From: Rhodococcus sp. HNM0563
GTDB lineage: Bacteria > Actinomycetota > Actinomycetes > Mycobacteriales > Mycobacteriaceae
Length of the DNA stretch: 64,000 nucleotides
Assembly: GCF_012726195.1 (NCBI RefSeq)
Contig: NZ_JAASAF010000006.1
Coordinates: forward strand, 62,001-126,000
Reading direction: 5' to 3'
The position numbers were made by a program, and so were the translations under genes. The notes under the pieces are model-generated. The model had not been told where the DNA came from and ran no database searches. It saw only the letters and a list, made by a program, of their open reading frames with translations. Of this stretch, positions 17,401 through 24,243 are shown in pieces. Numbering within the stretch: the stretch's first letter is position 1; each line of letters begins with the position of its first letter.

Positions 17401-17635
17401 CCCGGCTGTAGAGATCGAGGATCGAGTCGTAGACGAACTGGTGCGCGGGCTTGTAGAAGTCGCCCGGGTGAAGCACCTCGAGGACATCGGCGATGGCGTC
17501 CTTGCTCAGCAGCATGCCGCCGAGCACGGACTGCTCCGCCACGTAGTCGTGGGGAGGCTGACGCCCGAAATCGGTCTCGGGTTCATCGGGCGGTCCGGAA
17601 TATTCGGAGTGGCCTCGATCGTCCACCACTGCCAA
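14453..17635 (-). CDS. dnaB: Replicative DNA helicase DnaB carrying two inteins
   Basis: 1060 residues, of which 462 are helicase; DnaB proteins are normally about 450-480. The hexameric helicase unwinds DNA at the replication fork. Extein parts are residues 1-235 (N-terminal primase-binding domain and the start of the RecA-like core), 507-673 (continuing STLSMDF, with IVIDYLQLM and VIAVCQLNRG) and 1001-1060. Intein 1 interrupts the Walker A loop (GVGK, then S) and intein 2 interrupts RESG/SLEQDADM, another conserved catalytic loop. Without protein splicing the enzyme would be inactive. Gene order rplI-dnaB matches mycobacteria. The long spacer upstream carries many DnaA-box-like 9-mers. Confidence 0.97.
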   Translation of the reverse strand: MAVVDDRGHSEYSGPPDEPETDFGRQPPHDYVAEQSVLGGMLLSKDAIADVLEVLHPGDFYKPAHQFVYDSILDLYSRGEPADPVTVSAELDRKGELKRIGGPAYLVTLTQTVPTAANAGYYAEIVSEKAILRRLVEAGTRIVQYGYAGSEGQDVAEVVDRAQAEIFDVSERRTSEDFVPLEELLQPTMDEIDSIASRGGISVGVPTGFAELDELTNGLHAGQMIIIAARPGVGKALALDTVLPTPNGWTTMGEVSVGDVLFDAHGEPTRVVAATEIMHGRPCFDVVFSDGTVLVADAQHQWRTSDGAVRTTAELAATVDADHAVTNAAPLRTPAADLPVPPFTLGAWLGGPSADPHVHMRVEGEGGCTEALMALGAHIPTAYLRASQEQRRDLLAGLLDAGGTVDGDGTIRFASDCARLVEDVAELLSGLGHACTVDGDAVAFETGDDVFVLPSKALLHKECRRPVPVERRIVAVRPVEPVPVRCVEVDGEHMYLAGRAMVPTHNSTLSMDFMRSCSIKHGMGSVIFSLEMGRTEIVMRLLSAEAKIKLGDMRSGRMTDDDWTRLARRMSEISEAPLFIDDSPNLTMMEIRAKARRLKQKHDIRLIVIDYLQLMTSGKKVESRQQEVSEFSRSLKLLAKELEVPVIAVCQLNRGPEQRTDKKPQVSDLRESGCLPASTRILRADTGAEVTLGELLATGEQPLVWSLDERMRMVARPMTKVFPSGRKEVFRLRLASGRQVEATANHPFLTVDGWMPLGELTTGGRVAVPRALPAPIDMVTSSEDEIVELALQAVADAAVPARAFALPKDQVAALLCHVWEDSGLLAWDVDAQQAMIRYSTADRRFIDDLAVLLLRIGVFSQITETASGYDLRVTDPDGQAVFLHDVGAHGTAAQWVLTQLGPTLTRRSVDGVTPELEESLGRLLAVERFTPSELVGAGAPRSSLAEVAGVLGEADIDMVATNNVHWDEIVSFTSLGEQDVFDGTVPGTHNFVADGVSVHNSLEQDADMVILLHRPDAFERDDPRGGEADLIVGKHRNGPTATITVAHQLHLSRFVDMARG
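14636..15616 (-). other. DnaB intein 2 (class 1, Cys1), 327 residues
   Basis: Covers residues 674-1000 of the precursor. It starts with Cys in CLPASTRI, has the block B TxxH-type motif EATANHPFLTVDGW, and ends in HNFVADGVSVHN followed by Ser of the C-extein. The central region (about 780-930) has the size of a reduced homing-endonuclease domain but lacks clear LAGLIDADG motifs, so the endonuclease is probably dead. The insertion site RESG/SLEQD is a known DnaB intein site. Confidence 0.88.
16118..16930 (-). other. DnaB intein 1 (class 3 features: Ala1 and W-C-T), 271 residues
   Basis: Covers residues 236-506. It begins with Ala (ALALDTVLP), so the usual N-terminal Cys/Ser nucleophile is absent. 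It has W302 in ADAQHQW, C486 in VRCVEVDGEH and T504 in VPTHN, the W-C-T set that defines class 3 inteins, in which the block F cysteine starts splicing. It splits the Walker A motif GVGK/ST. No homing-endonuclease motif is seen. Confidence 0.85.
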
Positions 17636-17840
17636 CGCGCTTCCACCCTTCCGATTCCCGAACCAAGCACGGTCATGCCCGGCCTACGGGCTTTCCGCAG
17701 ACGGATCCGGGCCCTTGCGACCCGAACTCACAATCCACGTTCTACCCGTGCCCACCGACATATTTCCGACCCATACCGAACCCATGGGGGAGAGTCGTGC
17801 GCACGACGTTAGGGACCGAAAAGCCGCTCACCAAATCGGG

Positions 17841-18107
17841 TTGTGCACACATCTGTGGATGAACTGTGGAATCCCGTGGACTACGTTGTGCACCCTCTGT
17901 GGACAACCTGGGGAGAACACATCTCACATCACGCATTTGTCCAGTTCAGAGCGCAAAAATTGTTCCTCACACCTGTGGAGCAAAAGAATTTCGGCGTGTC
18001 GTGGCCATATCGACAGCCGGGCGTGTCCGAAAGTTTCGTTCGAGAAAGATATGTTGTGGATCACATGAGAGCTGAATCCCACAGGGATTATCCACAGGTT
18101 GTACACA
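17841..18107. promoter_or_regulatory. Cluster of DnaA-box-like 9-mers in the dnaB-rplI spacer
   Basis: The 478-bp spacer 17636-18113 has no gene. Within 267 bp I see TTGTGCACA (17841), TGTGGATGA (17854), TGTGGAATC (17865), TGTGGACAA (17898), TTGTCCAGT (17938), TGTGGAGCA (17974), TGTGGATCA (18055), TTATCCACA (18088) and TTGTACACA (18099). TTATCCACA is the exact E. coli consensus, and TGTGGACAA is the inverse of TTGTCCACA, the common actinobacterial form. The others carry one or more mismatches. The cluster lies upstream of dnaB, so DnaA control of dnaB or DnaA titration is possible. dnaA and dnaN are not adjacent. Confidence 0.6.
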
Positions 18108-18113
18108 GACAGC

Positions 18114-18146
18114 GAGGAGCCCCGCGCGATGTGCGCGGGGCTCCTC
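18114..18146 (-). terminator. Terminator of the rpsF-ssb-rpsR-rplI operon
   Basis: A perfect 14-bp G+C-rich stem, GAGGAGCCCCGCGC with loop GATGT, lies 10 nt after the rplI stop in transcription direction. No long T-run follows, as is usual in actinobacteria. Confidence 0.85.
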
Positions 18147-18156
18147 GAAAACCGGA

Positions 18157-18612
18157 TCAGGCAGCGACGACGTTCAGCGTGAACTTCGCGGTGACATCCG
18201 GATGCAGCTTCACAACGACCTCGTGCTTGCCGGTCGCCTTGATGTGCGCCTTGGGCAGCACAACAATGCGCTTGTCGACAACCGGGCCACCGGCAGCCTT
18301 GAGCGCGCCGGCAACGTCGGCAGCGGTGACCGAGCCGAACAGCTTGCCCGAGTCTGCAGCGGTCTTGACTGCCAGCGAGACGCTGTCGAGGCCCTCGATG
18401 GCGGCCTTGAGCTCCTGTGCATGCTCGAGGCCGCGCACTGCACGGGCCTCCTGTGCACGGCGGATGCCCGCGACCTGCTTCTCGGCGCCACGGGTGGCAA
18501 CAATTGCCAGTCCGCGGGGCAGCAGGTAGTTGCGACCGTAACCGTCCTTGACCTCAACGGTGTCGCCAGGCGCACCGAGGTTGTCCACGTCGGCGGTGAG
18601 GATGAGCTTCAT
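18157..18612 (-). CDS. rplI: 50S ribosomal protein L9
   Basis: 151 residues, the normal L9 length. The N-terminal 23S-rRNA-binding domain is clear ([20 protein letters not shown], then [17 protein letters not shown]), followed by the long connecting helix (about 45-75) and the C-terminal domain ending [10 protein letters not shown]9 sits at the base of the L1 stalk and helps keep frame and fidelity. It is the last gene of the rpsF-ssb-rpsR-rplI operon, 15 nt after rpsR, and is followed by a strong hairpin terminator. The start ATG has AAAGGGGAA upstream. Confidence 0.98.
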   Translation of the reverse strand: MKLILTADVDNLGAPGDTVEVKDGYGRNYLLPRGLAIVATRGAEKQVAGIRRAQEARAVRGLEHAQELKAAIEGLDSVSLAVKTAADSGKLFGSVTAADVAGALKAAGGPVVDKRIVVLPKAHIKATGKHEVVVKLHPDVTAKFTLNVVAA

Positions 18613-18627
18613 CGTGTTCCCCTTTCC

Positions 18628-18870
18628 TTAGCGAGTCGTCGAGACGTAAGGAAGCAGAGCAACCTCACGGGAGTTCTTCACAGCAACAGCGATATCGCGC
18701 TGGTGCTGCACGCAGTTGCCGGTGACGCGGCGAGCGCGGATCTTGCCGCGATCGCTGACGTACTTACGCAGCAGCGTGGTGTCCTTGTAGTTGATCTGCA
18801 CATTCTTTTCCTTGCAGAAGGCGCAGACCTTCTTCTTCAAAACCTTCTCGCGCGCGGGCGACTTAGGCAT
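18628..18870 (-). CDS. rpsR: 30S ribosomal protein S18, zinc-binding (C+) form
   Basis: 80 residues with the S18 core ([18 protein letters not shown], then RARRVTGNC). C16 and C19 (CAFC) with C53 and H56 form a complete zinc-ribbon set, so this is the zinc-containing C+ version equivalent to mycobacterial RpsR1, not the zinc-free paralogue used in zinc starvation. S18 pairs with S6 on the 30S platform. It lies 40 nt after ssb and 15 nt before rplI. Confidence 0.98.
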   Translation of the reverse strand: MPKSPAREKVLKKKVCAFCKEKNVQINYKDTTLLRKYVSDRGKIRARRVTGNCVQHQRDIAVAVKNSREVALLPYVSTTR

Positions 18871-18910
18871 GGTCTTTCTCCGTACTTAGATGTTCCGATC
18901 GAAGGTCGGA

Positions 18911-19429
18911 TCAGAACGGGGGCTCGTCGTCCCCGCCGCCGCCGAAGGAACCACCCGCGGGAGCGTTGCTCCACGGGTCGTCGCCACCGGTATTGGCGTT
19001 GGAACTGGGGCGCCCACCGCCCGATCCACCGGAGGAACCACCGAAGCCGCCTCCGCCACCGCCGCGACCGGCCTTGGTGACCTTGGCCGTGGCGTAACGG
19101 AGCGAGGGGCCGATCTCGTCGACCTCGAGCTCCACGACAGTGCGCTTCTCGCCTTCACGCGTTTCGTAGCTGCGCTGCTTGAGCCGGCCCTGCACGATCA
19201 CGCGGGATCCTCGAGTCAAGCTCTCGGCCACGTTCTCGGCTGCCTCGCGCCAGATGTTGCAGCGCAGGAACAGAGCCTCGCCGTCCTTCCATTCATTGGA
19301 CTGACGGTCGAACATGCGGGGCGTGGACGCGACGGTGAAGTTCGCGACCGCGGCACCCGACGGGGTGAAACGCAGTTCTGGATCGGCGGTCAGATTGCCG
19401 ACCACGGTGATGACGGTGTCGCCTGCCAT
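18911..19429 (-). CDS. ssb: Single-stranded DNA-binding protein
   Basis: 172 residues. The OB-fold (about 1-110) starts [20 protein letters not shown] and includes [19 protein letters not shown] glycine-rich disordered linker (about 120-160) follows, then the acidic tip DDEPPF that docks replication and repair proteins. SSB coats single-stranded DNA as a tetramer. The conserved position between rpsF and rpsR links it to ribosomal and replication gene expression. ATG 19429 has AGGAGG 7 nt upstream. Confidence 0.98.
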   Translation of the reverse strand: MAGDTVITVVGNLTADPELRFTPSGAAVANFTVASTPRMFDRQSNEWKDGEALFLRCNIWREAAENVAESLTRGSRVIVQGRLKQRSYETREGEKRTVVELEVDEIGPSLRYATAKVTKAGRGGGGGGFGGSSGGSGGGRPSSNANTGGDDPWSNAPAGGSFGGGGDDEPPF

Positions 19430-19493
19430 GTGGTTCCTCCTGCAGTGTGTGGAGTCCTGATGCGCCAGAGCCTACGGCCAAGCGCCGACAGGC

Positions 19494-19781
19494 TCACTTT
19501 CCGAGGCGCAGAACCTTGGTGCGAAGCACCGACTCGTTCAGGCCGAGCTGACGATCCAGCTCTGCAACCGCAGCAGGCGTCGCGCTGATGTCGACGACCG
19601 CGTAGATGCCTTCGGCATTCTTCTCGATCTCGTACGCGAGACGACGCTTACCCCACACGTCGACCTTGTCGACCTTGCCGCCTTCTTGGCGGATCACGTT
19701 GAGGAACGTCTCCAGCGAGGGAGCGACAGTGCGCTCATCCAGGCTGGGGTCCAGGATGATCATCAATTCGTAATGACGCAT
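19494..19781 (-). CDS. rpsF: 30S ribosomal protein S6
   Basis: 95 residues, standard for actinobacterial S6: [19 protein letters not shown], then [17 protein letters not shown], ending in [11 protein letters not shown]6 binds S18 on the 30S platform. It is the first gene of the operon. The leader upstream (19782-19910, shared with the divergent GT87 gene) holds a GGAGG-containing ribosome site and a hairpin, possibly an autoregulatory S6:S18 site. Confidence 0.97.
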   Translation of the reverse strand: MRHYELMIILDPSLDERTVAPSLETFLNVIRQEGGKVDKVDVWGKRRLAYEIEKNAEGIYAVVDISATPAAVAELDRQLGLNESVLRTKVLRLGK

Positions 19782-19813
19782 AAGACCTCATCACCTCCCA
19801 TGGACTGTGAACG

Positions 19814-19832
19814 GTCACGGACGATCCGTGAC
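19814..19832 (-). promoter_or_regulatory. Hairpin in the rpsF leader
   Basis: GTCACGGA and TCCGTGAC form a perfect 8-bp stem with a 3-nt loop, 33 nt upstream of the rpsF start. S6:S18 complexes bind structured rpsF leaders in many bacteria. Whether this hairpin belongs to that motif cannot be settled by eye. Confidence 0.35.
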
Positions 19833-19910
19833 AGGAGGGTCGTTGCGTCAGCAACCCAAGAAGGGTACATGACCGCCGCTCGACCAGCGAAACTGACTTA
19901 GGGTGAGAAC

Positions 19911-21269
19911 ATGCGCACGAGCCGATCCCTTCCCGCGCTCGTCGCCGTCGTCACCTGTGCGCTGACGCTGCTGCTCGGCTACCTCAACAAGGCCCGTTGC
20001 GCAGGACCGCCCTTCGATCTGTTCGGTCGCTCGATGCAATTCGACGAACTCAAGGACGCCACCGTCTGCTATTCCGATATCCAGCAATTGTGGCTCGGGC
20101 GGGGAATCAACCTCCACCAGTTCCCCTTCGTGGACGGCGGCATCACCACTGCCGGGAACCTCACCGGCGGCACCGTCGAATACCCGGTGCTGGGCGGCGT
20201 TCTCATGTGGGTCGGGGCATTGTTCGCGGAGACCGACGCCGATTTCCTGCTGCACTCCGCGCTGCTCCTGACGCCGTTCGGGTTGCTCACCGCGTGGATC
20301 CTCGGGCGGATCGCCGGATGGCATGCCCTCTGGTGGTCGGCCACACCACCGCTCGTGATGTATGCGTTCTTGAACTGGGACCTGCCTGTGGTCGCGGTGA
20401 CCGTCCTCGCCATCGCAGTCGTCGGCACCCGGCGCTGGTCGCTTCGTACCCGCGGGATGATCGCCGCGGCACTTCTCGCCGTCGGGTTCTGCCTCAAGCT
20501 CTATCCGGGGCTCTTCGTCCTGCCGCTGATCGCCTACGTCTTCGTCGGCGGCACAGCCGAGCGCGACGACAACGCGCCGATCGGACGCCGCGACTTCCGC
20601 GGTGCACTGGCCGTGGCCGGAACGGCCATCGCGACCGTCGTCGCGGTGAACCTGCCGTTCGCGATCCTCGGTTTCGACGGGTGGCGTGCGTCGTTCACGT
20701 TCCAGCAGAACCGAGAGGCGGACGCGACCAGCAACTCGATCTGGTACTGGGGTCTGCGTCCACTGATGGGCAACTACCGAGGGCACGAGGTCACCTCCGA
20801 GTACAACGACGTGGTCGCCCTCGTTTCACCGGTGCTCATGCTCGCGGTGTTCGCGACCGCGCTGTGGCTCGGATGGCGCCGCTGTCTCCGCGAAGGCGTC
20901 TACCCGTGGCTCCCTGTTGCCGCCGCGATCCTGTGCGGGTTCCTCCTTCTGCACAAGGTGCATTCCCCGCAGTACACACTGTGGCTGTTGCCTCTGTTCC
21001 TGTTGCTGCGCATCCCGTGGCAGCTCATCGCGACGTATCTGCTGGTCGACCTGTCGATGGGGATCGGGATCTTCCTCTGGTTCGACTCGACCGCGGGGAA
21101 CAGCGACCAGGCGCTTCCTCTCATGCTCGTCCACATCGGGGTCTGGGGCCGGGCACTACTGTTGGTCGTGTTGTTCTTCGTCTTCCTCAACTCTTCCGAA
21201 CGACGTTCGACTAAGAGGCGCACGCACGGCCACCACGATCGGTCACTCGAGAGCCCGGCAAACGCGTGA
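19911..21269 (+). CDS. GT87 (DUF2029) polytopic glycosyltransferase-like membrane protein
   Basis: 452 residues with about ten membrane helices spread over the full length. After the first helix it has a large extracytoplasmic loop (LNKARCAG, then CYSDIQQLW), and it ends with a basic tail. This is the plan of polyprenyl-phosphomannose-dependent mannosyltransferases (GT-C fold, GT87). CYSDI recurs in the second GT87 protein at 22615, so the two are paralogues. Mycobacteria carry Rv0051 and Rv0052 at this place. It diverges from rpsF across about 130 bp. A role in cell-envelope glycan synthesis is likely; the acceptor is unknown. Confidence 0.8.
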   Translation: MRTSRSLPALVAVVTCALTLLLGYLNKARCAGPPFDLFGRSMQFDELKDATVCYSDIQQLWLGRGINLHQFPFVDGGITTAGNLTGGTVEYPVLGGVLMWVGALFAETDADFLLHSALLLTPFGLLTAWILGRIAGWHALWWSATPPLVMYAFLNWDLPVVAVTVLAIAVVGTRRWSLRTRGMIAAALLAVGFCLKLYPGLFVLPLIAYVFVGGTAERDDNAPIGRRDFRGALAVAGTAIATVVAVNLPFAILGFDGWRASFTFQQNREADATSNSIWYWGLRPLMGNYRGHEVTSEYNDVVALVSPVLMLAVFATALWLGWRRCLREGVYPWLPVAAAILCGFLLLHKVHSPQYTLWLLPLFLLLRIPWQLIATYLLVDLSMGIGIFLWFDSTAGNSDQALPLMLVHIGVWGRALLLVVLFFVFLNSSERRSTKRRTHGHHDRSLESPANA

Positions 21270-21321
21270 TGACGGGCGACGAACCCACCGCACACACGCA
21301 ACCAGAGGAGCGCGCCGGCGA

Positions 21322-21654
21322 ATGAATGCGTATCGACAGTTCCCACCACCCGGCCCGCAGCCCGGTGCCTACGGTTCACCGTTCCATCCGTATGGTCGGC
21401 CGCCGGAGAACAACATGGTCTGGGGCATCGTCGCGACCGTGGTGTTCTGCATGCCGCTCGGGATCGTCTCGCTGGTCAAGGCGGCGCGGGTCAACAATCT
21501 GTGGGCACAGGGACGTTTCGACGAAGCGCACCGGGCCGCGCGCTCGGCGAAGACCTGGGCGATCTGGTCAGCGGTGATCTGGGTTGTCGGGCTGATCGCG
21601 CTCGTCGTGGCTTATTTCGCGTTCTGGGCCGCTGTCGTGGCCACGACTCACTGA
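21322..21654 (+). CDS. CD225/dispanin-like small membrane protein
   Basis: 110 residues: a proline- and tyrosine-rich N-terminus (about 1-30), then two membrane helices (about 32-50 and 80-105) separated by VKAARVNNLWAQGRFDEAHR. That cytoplasmic loop (SLVKAARVNNLWAQGR, then AAR/AK) is typical of CD225-type proteins in actinobacteria. Its function is unknown. It lies 52 nt after the GT87 gene and starts at the first ATG of AATGAATG. Its last codons lie inside a 25-bp tandem duplication. Confidence 0.8.
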   Translation: MNAYRQFPPPGPQPGAYGSPFHPYGRPPENNMVWGIVATVVFCMPLGIVSLVKAARVNNLWAQGRFDEAHRAARSAKTWAIWSAVIWVVGLIALVVAYFAFWAAVVATTH

Positions 21655-21681
21655 GCGCTGTCGTGGCCACGACTCACTGAG
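21631..21681. repeat. Tandem 25-bp duplication containing a palindrome
   Basis: The unit containing CTGTCGTGGCCACGACTCA occurs at 21631-21655 and again at 21657-21681. Each unit holds the perfect palindrome GTCGTGGCCACGAC. The first copy encodes the last residues and stop of the CD225-like gene. The second leads up to the ribosome site of the DUF2752 gene. Confidence 0.9.
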
Positions 21682-21687
21682 GACCTC

Positions 21688-22101
21688 ATGGAACGCACCC
21701 TCGCACGCCTGAAAGCGCCCGCCGCGGTCGCGGCAGGTGCGGTGTGCGCGTGCGCGTTCGTGGCGTGGGCCGACCCGACCACCCCGGGCGGAATCATCCC
21801 GCCGTGCCCCACCTACGCGATCTTCGGGATCCTCTGCCCCGGGTGCGGTGCGTCGAGAATGTTGTATTCACTTGTGCACCTTGATATTCCGTCAGCAGTT
21901 CGGTTCAATGCATTGGGCGTCGCCGTGACGGTCGGGCTGCTCGCAATGTTCTTGCTGTGGACCGTGAATCGCACTCGCGGCACATCGATGCCCCGATGGG
22001 GCGGGTACCGGTGGGCCCCGCACATCGCGCTCGCGGTGATCGCCGTGTGGTTCGTGGTGCGCAACCTCCCGATCGAGCCGTTCACGGCACTTCGAATCTG
22101 A
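21688..22101 (+). CDS. DUF2752 membrane protein
   Basis: 137 residues with three membrane helices. The DUF2752 hallmark is ILCPGCGASRMLYSLVHLD (about 48-66), with a CxxC pair facing the membrane surface. The family has no settled function. GGACCTC precedes the ATG at 21688. It follows the CD225-like gene, and the pair is found together in several actinomycetes. It is convergent with the sigma-like gene at 22129. Confidence 0.8.
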   Translation: MERTLARLKAPAAVAAGAVCACAFVAWADPTTPGGIIPPCPTYAIFGILCPGCGASRMLYSLVHLDIPSAVRFNALGVAVTVGLLAMFLLWTVNRTRGTSMPRWGGYRWAPHIALAVIAVWFVVRNLPIEPFTALRI

Positions 22102-22128
22102 GGCAGCTCGCCGCCGACCCCGAGGATC

Positions 22129-22593
22129 TCAGGCCGCGCGGAGCGACCTCAACGCTATGTGCTGCTCGGCGCGCACCCGCCGCGGACTGATGCCCAATGC
22201 GATTGCAGTCAGTTCCAGGTCCAGACCGACGATGGTGCGCAGAATGAGGATCTCCCGTTGCATCCGGGTACCGGCATGGTCTCCCGAACGAGCAAACCGG
22301 GCGTCGGCGGCGTCCACGGCGGTCGCATAGGCAAGGCGGACGAACGGTTGCTGGGCGCCCACCACCGACGACACCGCGGCGAGGATCTCGTGGCACACCT
22401 CGAGAGCCAGACGATCGGCTTCGGTGAAGGAAACGCCGGTGTCGCGAGCACGCGCCCGGCAGTACGCGGAGACCTGAGGATACAACTGCCGAAGGAGCGC
22501 AGGCATCGCAGCCGCGTCACCTGCGGCCACCGACCAGGCGAGTTCGCACATCGTGAAATGTCCGAGTACTCCGCCACCACGCACAGTGCTCAT
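22129..22593 (-). CDS. Sigma-70/ECF-like small regulatory protein
   Basis: 154 residues. Residues about 15-70 resemble a sigma region 2 (AAMPALLRQLYPQVSAYCRAR, with ADRLALEVCHEILAA). Residues about 120-150 resemble a region 4 helix-turn-helix (LELTAIALGISPRRV, RAEQHIALRSLRA). It is short for an ECF sigma factor, and the -10 recognition part is weakly conserved, so it may be a degenerate sigma or an adaptor. It ends 27 nt from the convergent DUF2752 gene and lies downstream of the second GT87 gene. Target promoters are unknown. Confidence 0.6.
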   Translation of the reverse strand: MSTVRGGGVLGHFTMCELAWSVAAGDAAAMPALLRQLYPQVSAYCRARARDTGVSFTEADRLALEVCHEILAAVSSVVGAQQPFVRLAYATAVDAADARFARSGDHAGTRMQREILILRTIVGLDLELTAIALGISPRRVRAEQHIALRSLRAA

Positions 22594-22614
22594 GTCCCCT
22601 CCCTTCGCACAAGC

Positions 22615-24234
22615 CTAGGACGACGTGCGGGCCTTCGCTGTCCTCCGATCGAACGAAACCGAATCGAAAGAAACCGGTCGGGACACCTTCGACGGCGCGC
22701 GGCCGTGTGCCGGTTTCAACCATCCCGGTAGCCACCGTGGGTACGCATCGGGCGCCTGGTCCAGAACACCACCGACGGGGTCGTCGATGAATCCGTACCG
22801 GACGGGATCGTCGACCGGATGCCGGATCTGCCACAACACCACCGCGCACAGCGCCAGGACGGCGAGGTCCCGGATCGCCACCGTCGCGGTGAACCACTGC
22901 TCCGGTACGCCCTTGTTGTCAGGACCGAGGTAATAGAACATGCGCGGAACCCACACGAGGGCATCGACCGTCATCCACGCGAGGAGAGCCCTGCGGTGCG
23001 GTATCGCGAGTACCGCGAGCGGGACCAGCCACAGTGAGTACTGCGGACTCCAGACCTTGTTGGTGAACAGGAATGCCGCCACGAGCAGGAAACACAGCTG
23101 GGCCAGTCGCGGGCGCCGAGGTGCGGTCAGCGCAAGCCATCCGATCCCGACGCATGCGATCGCGAACAGCAGCAGCGACACGTAGTTCAGCGTCGAGGGG
23201 GACCAGTTCGGCCATCCGACGAACGACCGCACCACGTTGTAGATCGAATCAGGGTCGGCGCCGCGATCGGAATTCAAGCGGAAGAATTCGTACCATCCCC
23301 GCGGATACAACAGCAGGATCGGCAGATTGACCGCCAGCCACGCACCTGCCGCGGCACCGAAGGTTCGGAAGAACGCGGGCATCTTCCCGGTACGCAGACA
23401 CAACACCAGCAGTGGGCCGAGCAGCAGCAGCGGGTACAGCTTCGTCGCGGCACCGATCCCCAGCAGCACCCCCGCAAGCACGGGGCGGCGGCGAGCCCAC
23501 GCGAGCAGACCGCCCGCCGCGAATGCCGCAGCCAAGGCATCGAAGTTCGTGAACGCATGCACCATCACGAGCGGCGACGCAGCGACGAGCGCGGCATCCC
23601 ACACTCGCCGTCCGGCCGACCTGGCGGTGGCCCACAACGTCGCGAGCCACGCGAACGCGAGCCCCAAGGCAACGACATTGAAATAGATCGCGACCTGGAG
23701 TCCACCGGGCAACCACGACACCGAATCCCATGCCTTCGCGACACGCATCGACACGTACTGGTAGAGGCCCGAAACTACGGGGTACTCCATATACCGGGTC
23801 TGCGTCTGCCCGTCCGCCCCCGGCTCCTCCCACGACGTCGCGTACGGAAATGCGCCCTCGTTGAGCCGCTCCGCACCGTAGAGCGGAACGATGTCGGAAT
23901 AACACATCGCCACGTACTGCCGGTTGTCGCTCCAGTCCAACCCGAGTCCACCGTCGGGGCCGACCGGCGCCTGCTGGATGCACGCGGCCTTGCCGAACCA
24001 TCCCAACGCCAAGAACACCACCGCGAGCAACAGCATCGCCCGCAGCGGCGTGAAGAAGCGGGTGCGGCCCAGCAGTGCGTGCCTGCCGACAGGTCCCCCG
24101 ACAAGTGCGGAAAGGCGCGACACCATCGGGTCGGTTCGACCCGGGGTGTCGCGCCAGTCCACGGAACGACGATCGTCGGCGAGGGGCTCAGGAGAGACGT
24201 GTCCCCTGTGCGCGGCCTCCCCGTCGACGGTCAC
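22615..24234 (-). CDS. GT87 (DUF2029) polytopic glycosyltransferase-like membrane protein, Rv0051-like
   Basis: 539 residues: a cytoplasmic N-terminus of about 65, then about ten membrane helices with an extracytoplasmic loop containing KAACIQQAPV and CYSDIVPLYG. The short lumenal repeats WSPQYSLWLVPL and GAATKLYPLL match the GT-C mannosyltransferase-like family. It begins 9 nt after ponA1 on the same strand, the same arrangement as Rv0050-Rv0051, so it is probably cotranscribed with the cell-wall synthase. The paralogue at 19911 shares the CYSDI loop. A role in polyprenol-linked sugar transfer during envelope assembly is inferred. Confidence 0.82.
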   Translation of the reverse strand: MTVDGEAAHRGHVSPEPLADDRRSVDWRDTPGRTDPMVSRLSALVGGPVGRHALLGRTRFFTPLRAMLLLAVVFLALGWFGKAACIQQAPVGPDGGLGLDWSDNRQYVAMCYSDIVPLYGAERLNEGAFPYATSWEEPGADGQTQTRYMEYPVVSGLYQYVSMRVAKAWDSVSWLPGGLQVAIYFNVVALGLAFAWLATLWATARSAGRRVWDAALVAASPLVMVHAFTNFDALAAAFAAGGLLAWARRRPVLAGVLLGIGAATKLYPLLLLGPLLVLCLRTGKMPAFFRTFGAAAGAWLAVNLPILLLYPRGWYEFFRLNSDRGADPDSIYNVVRSFVGWPNWSPSTLNYVSLLLFAIACVGIGWLALTAPRRPRLAQLCFLLVAAFLFTNKVWSPQYSLWLVPLAVLAIPHRRALLAWMTVDALVWVPRMFYYLGPDNKGVPEQWFTATVAIRDLAVLALCAVVLWQIRHPVDDPVRYGFIDDPVGGVLDQAPDAYPRWLPGWLKPAHGRAPSKVSRPVSFDSVSFDRRTAKARTSS

Positions 24235-24243
24235 GCCGAGAGG

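Noticed and set aside
17636-18113. Chromosomal replication origin
   Set aside because: There are many DnaA-like boxes, but no dnaA, dnaN or rpmH nearby and no clear A+T-rich unwinding block. It is kept as a regulatory or titration region only.
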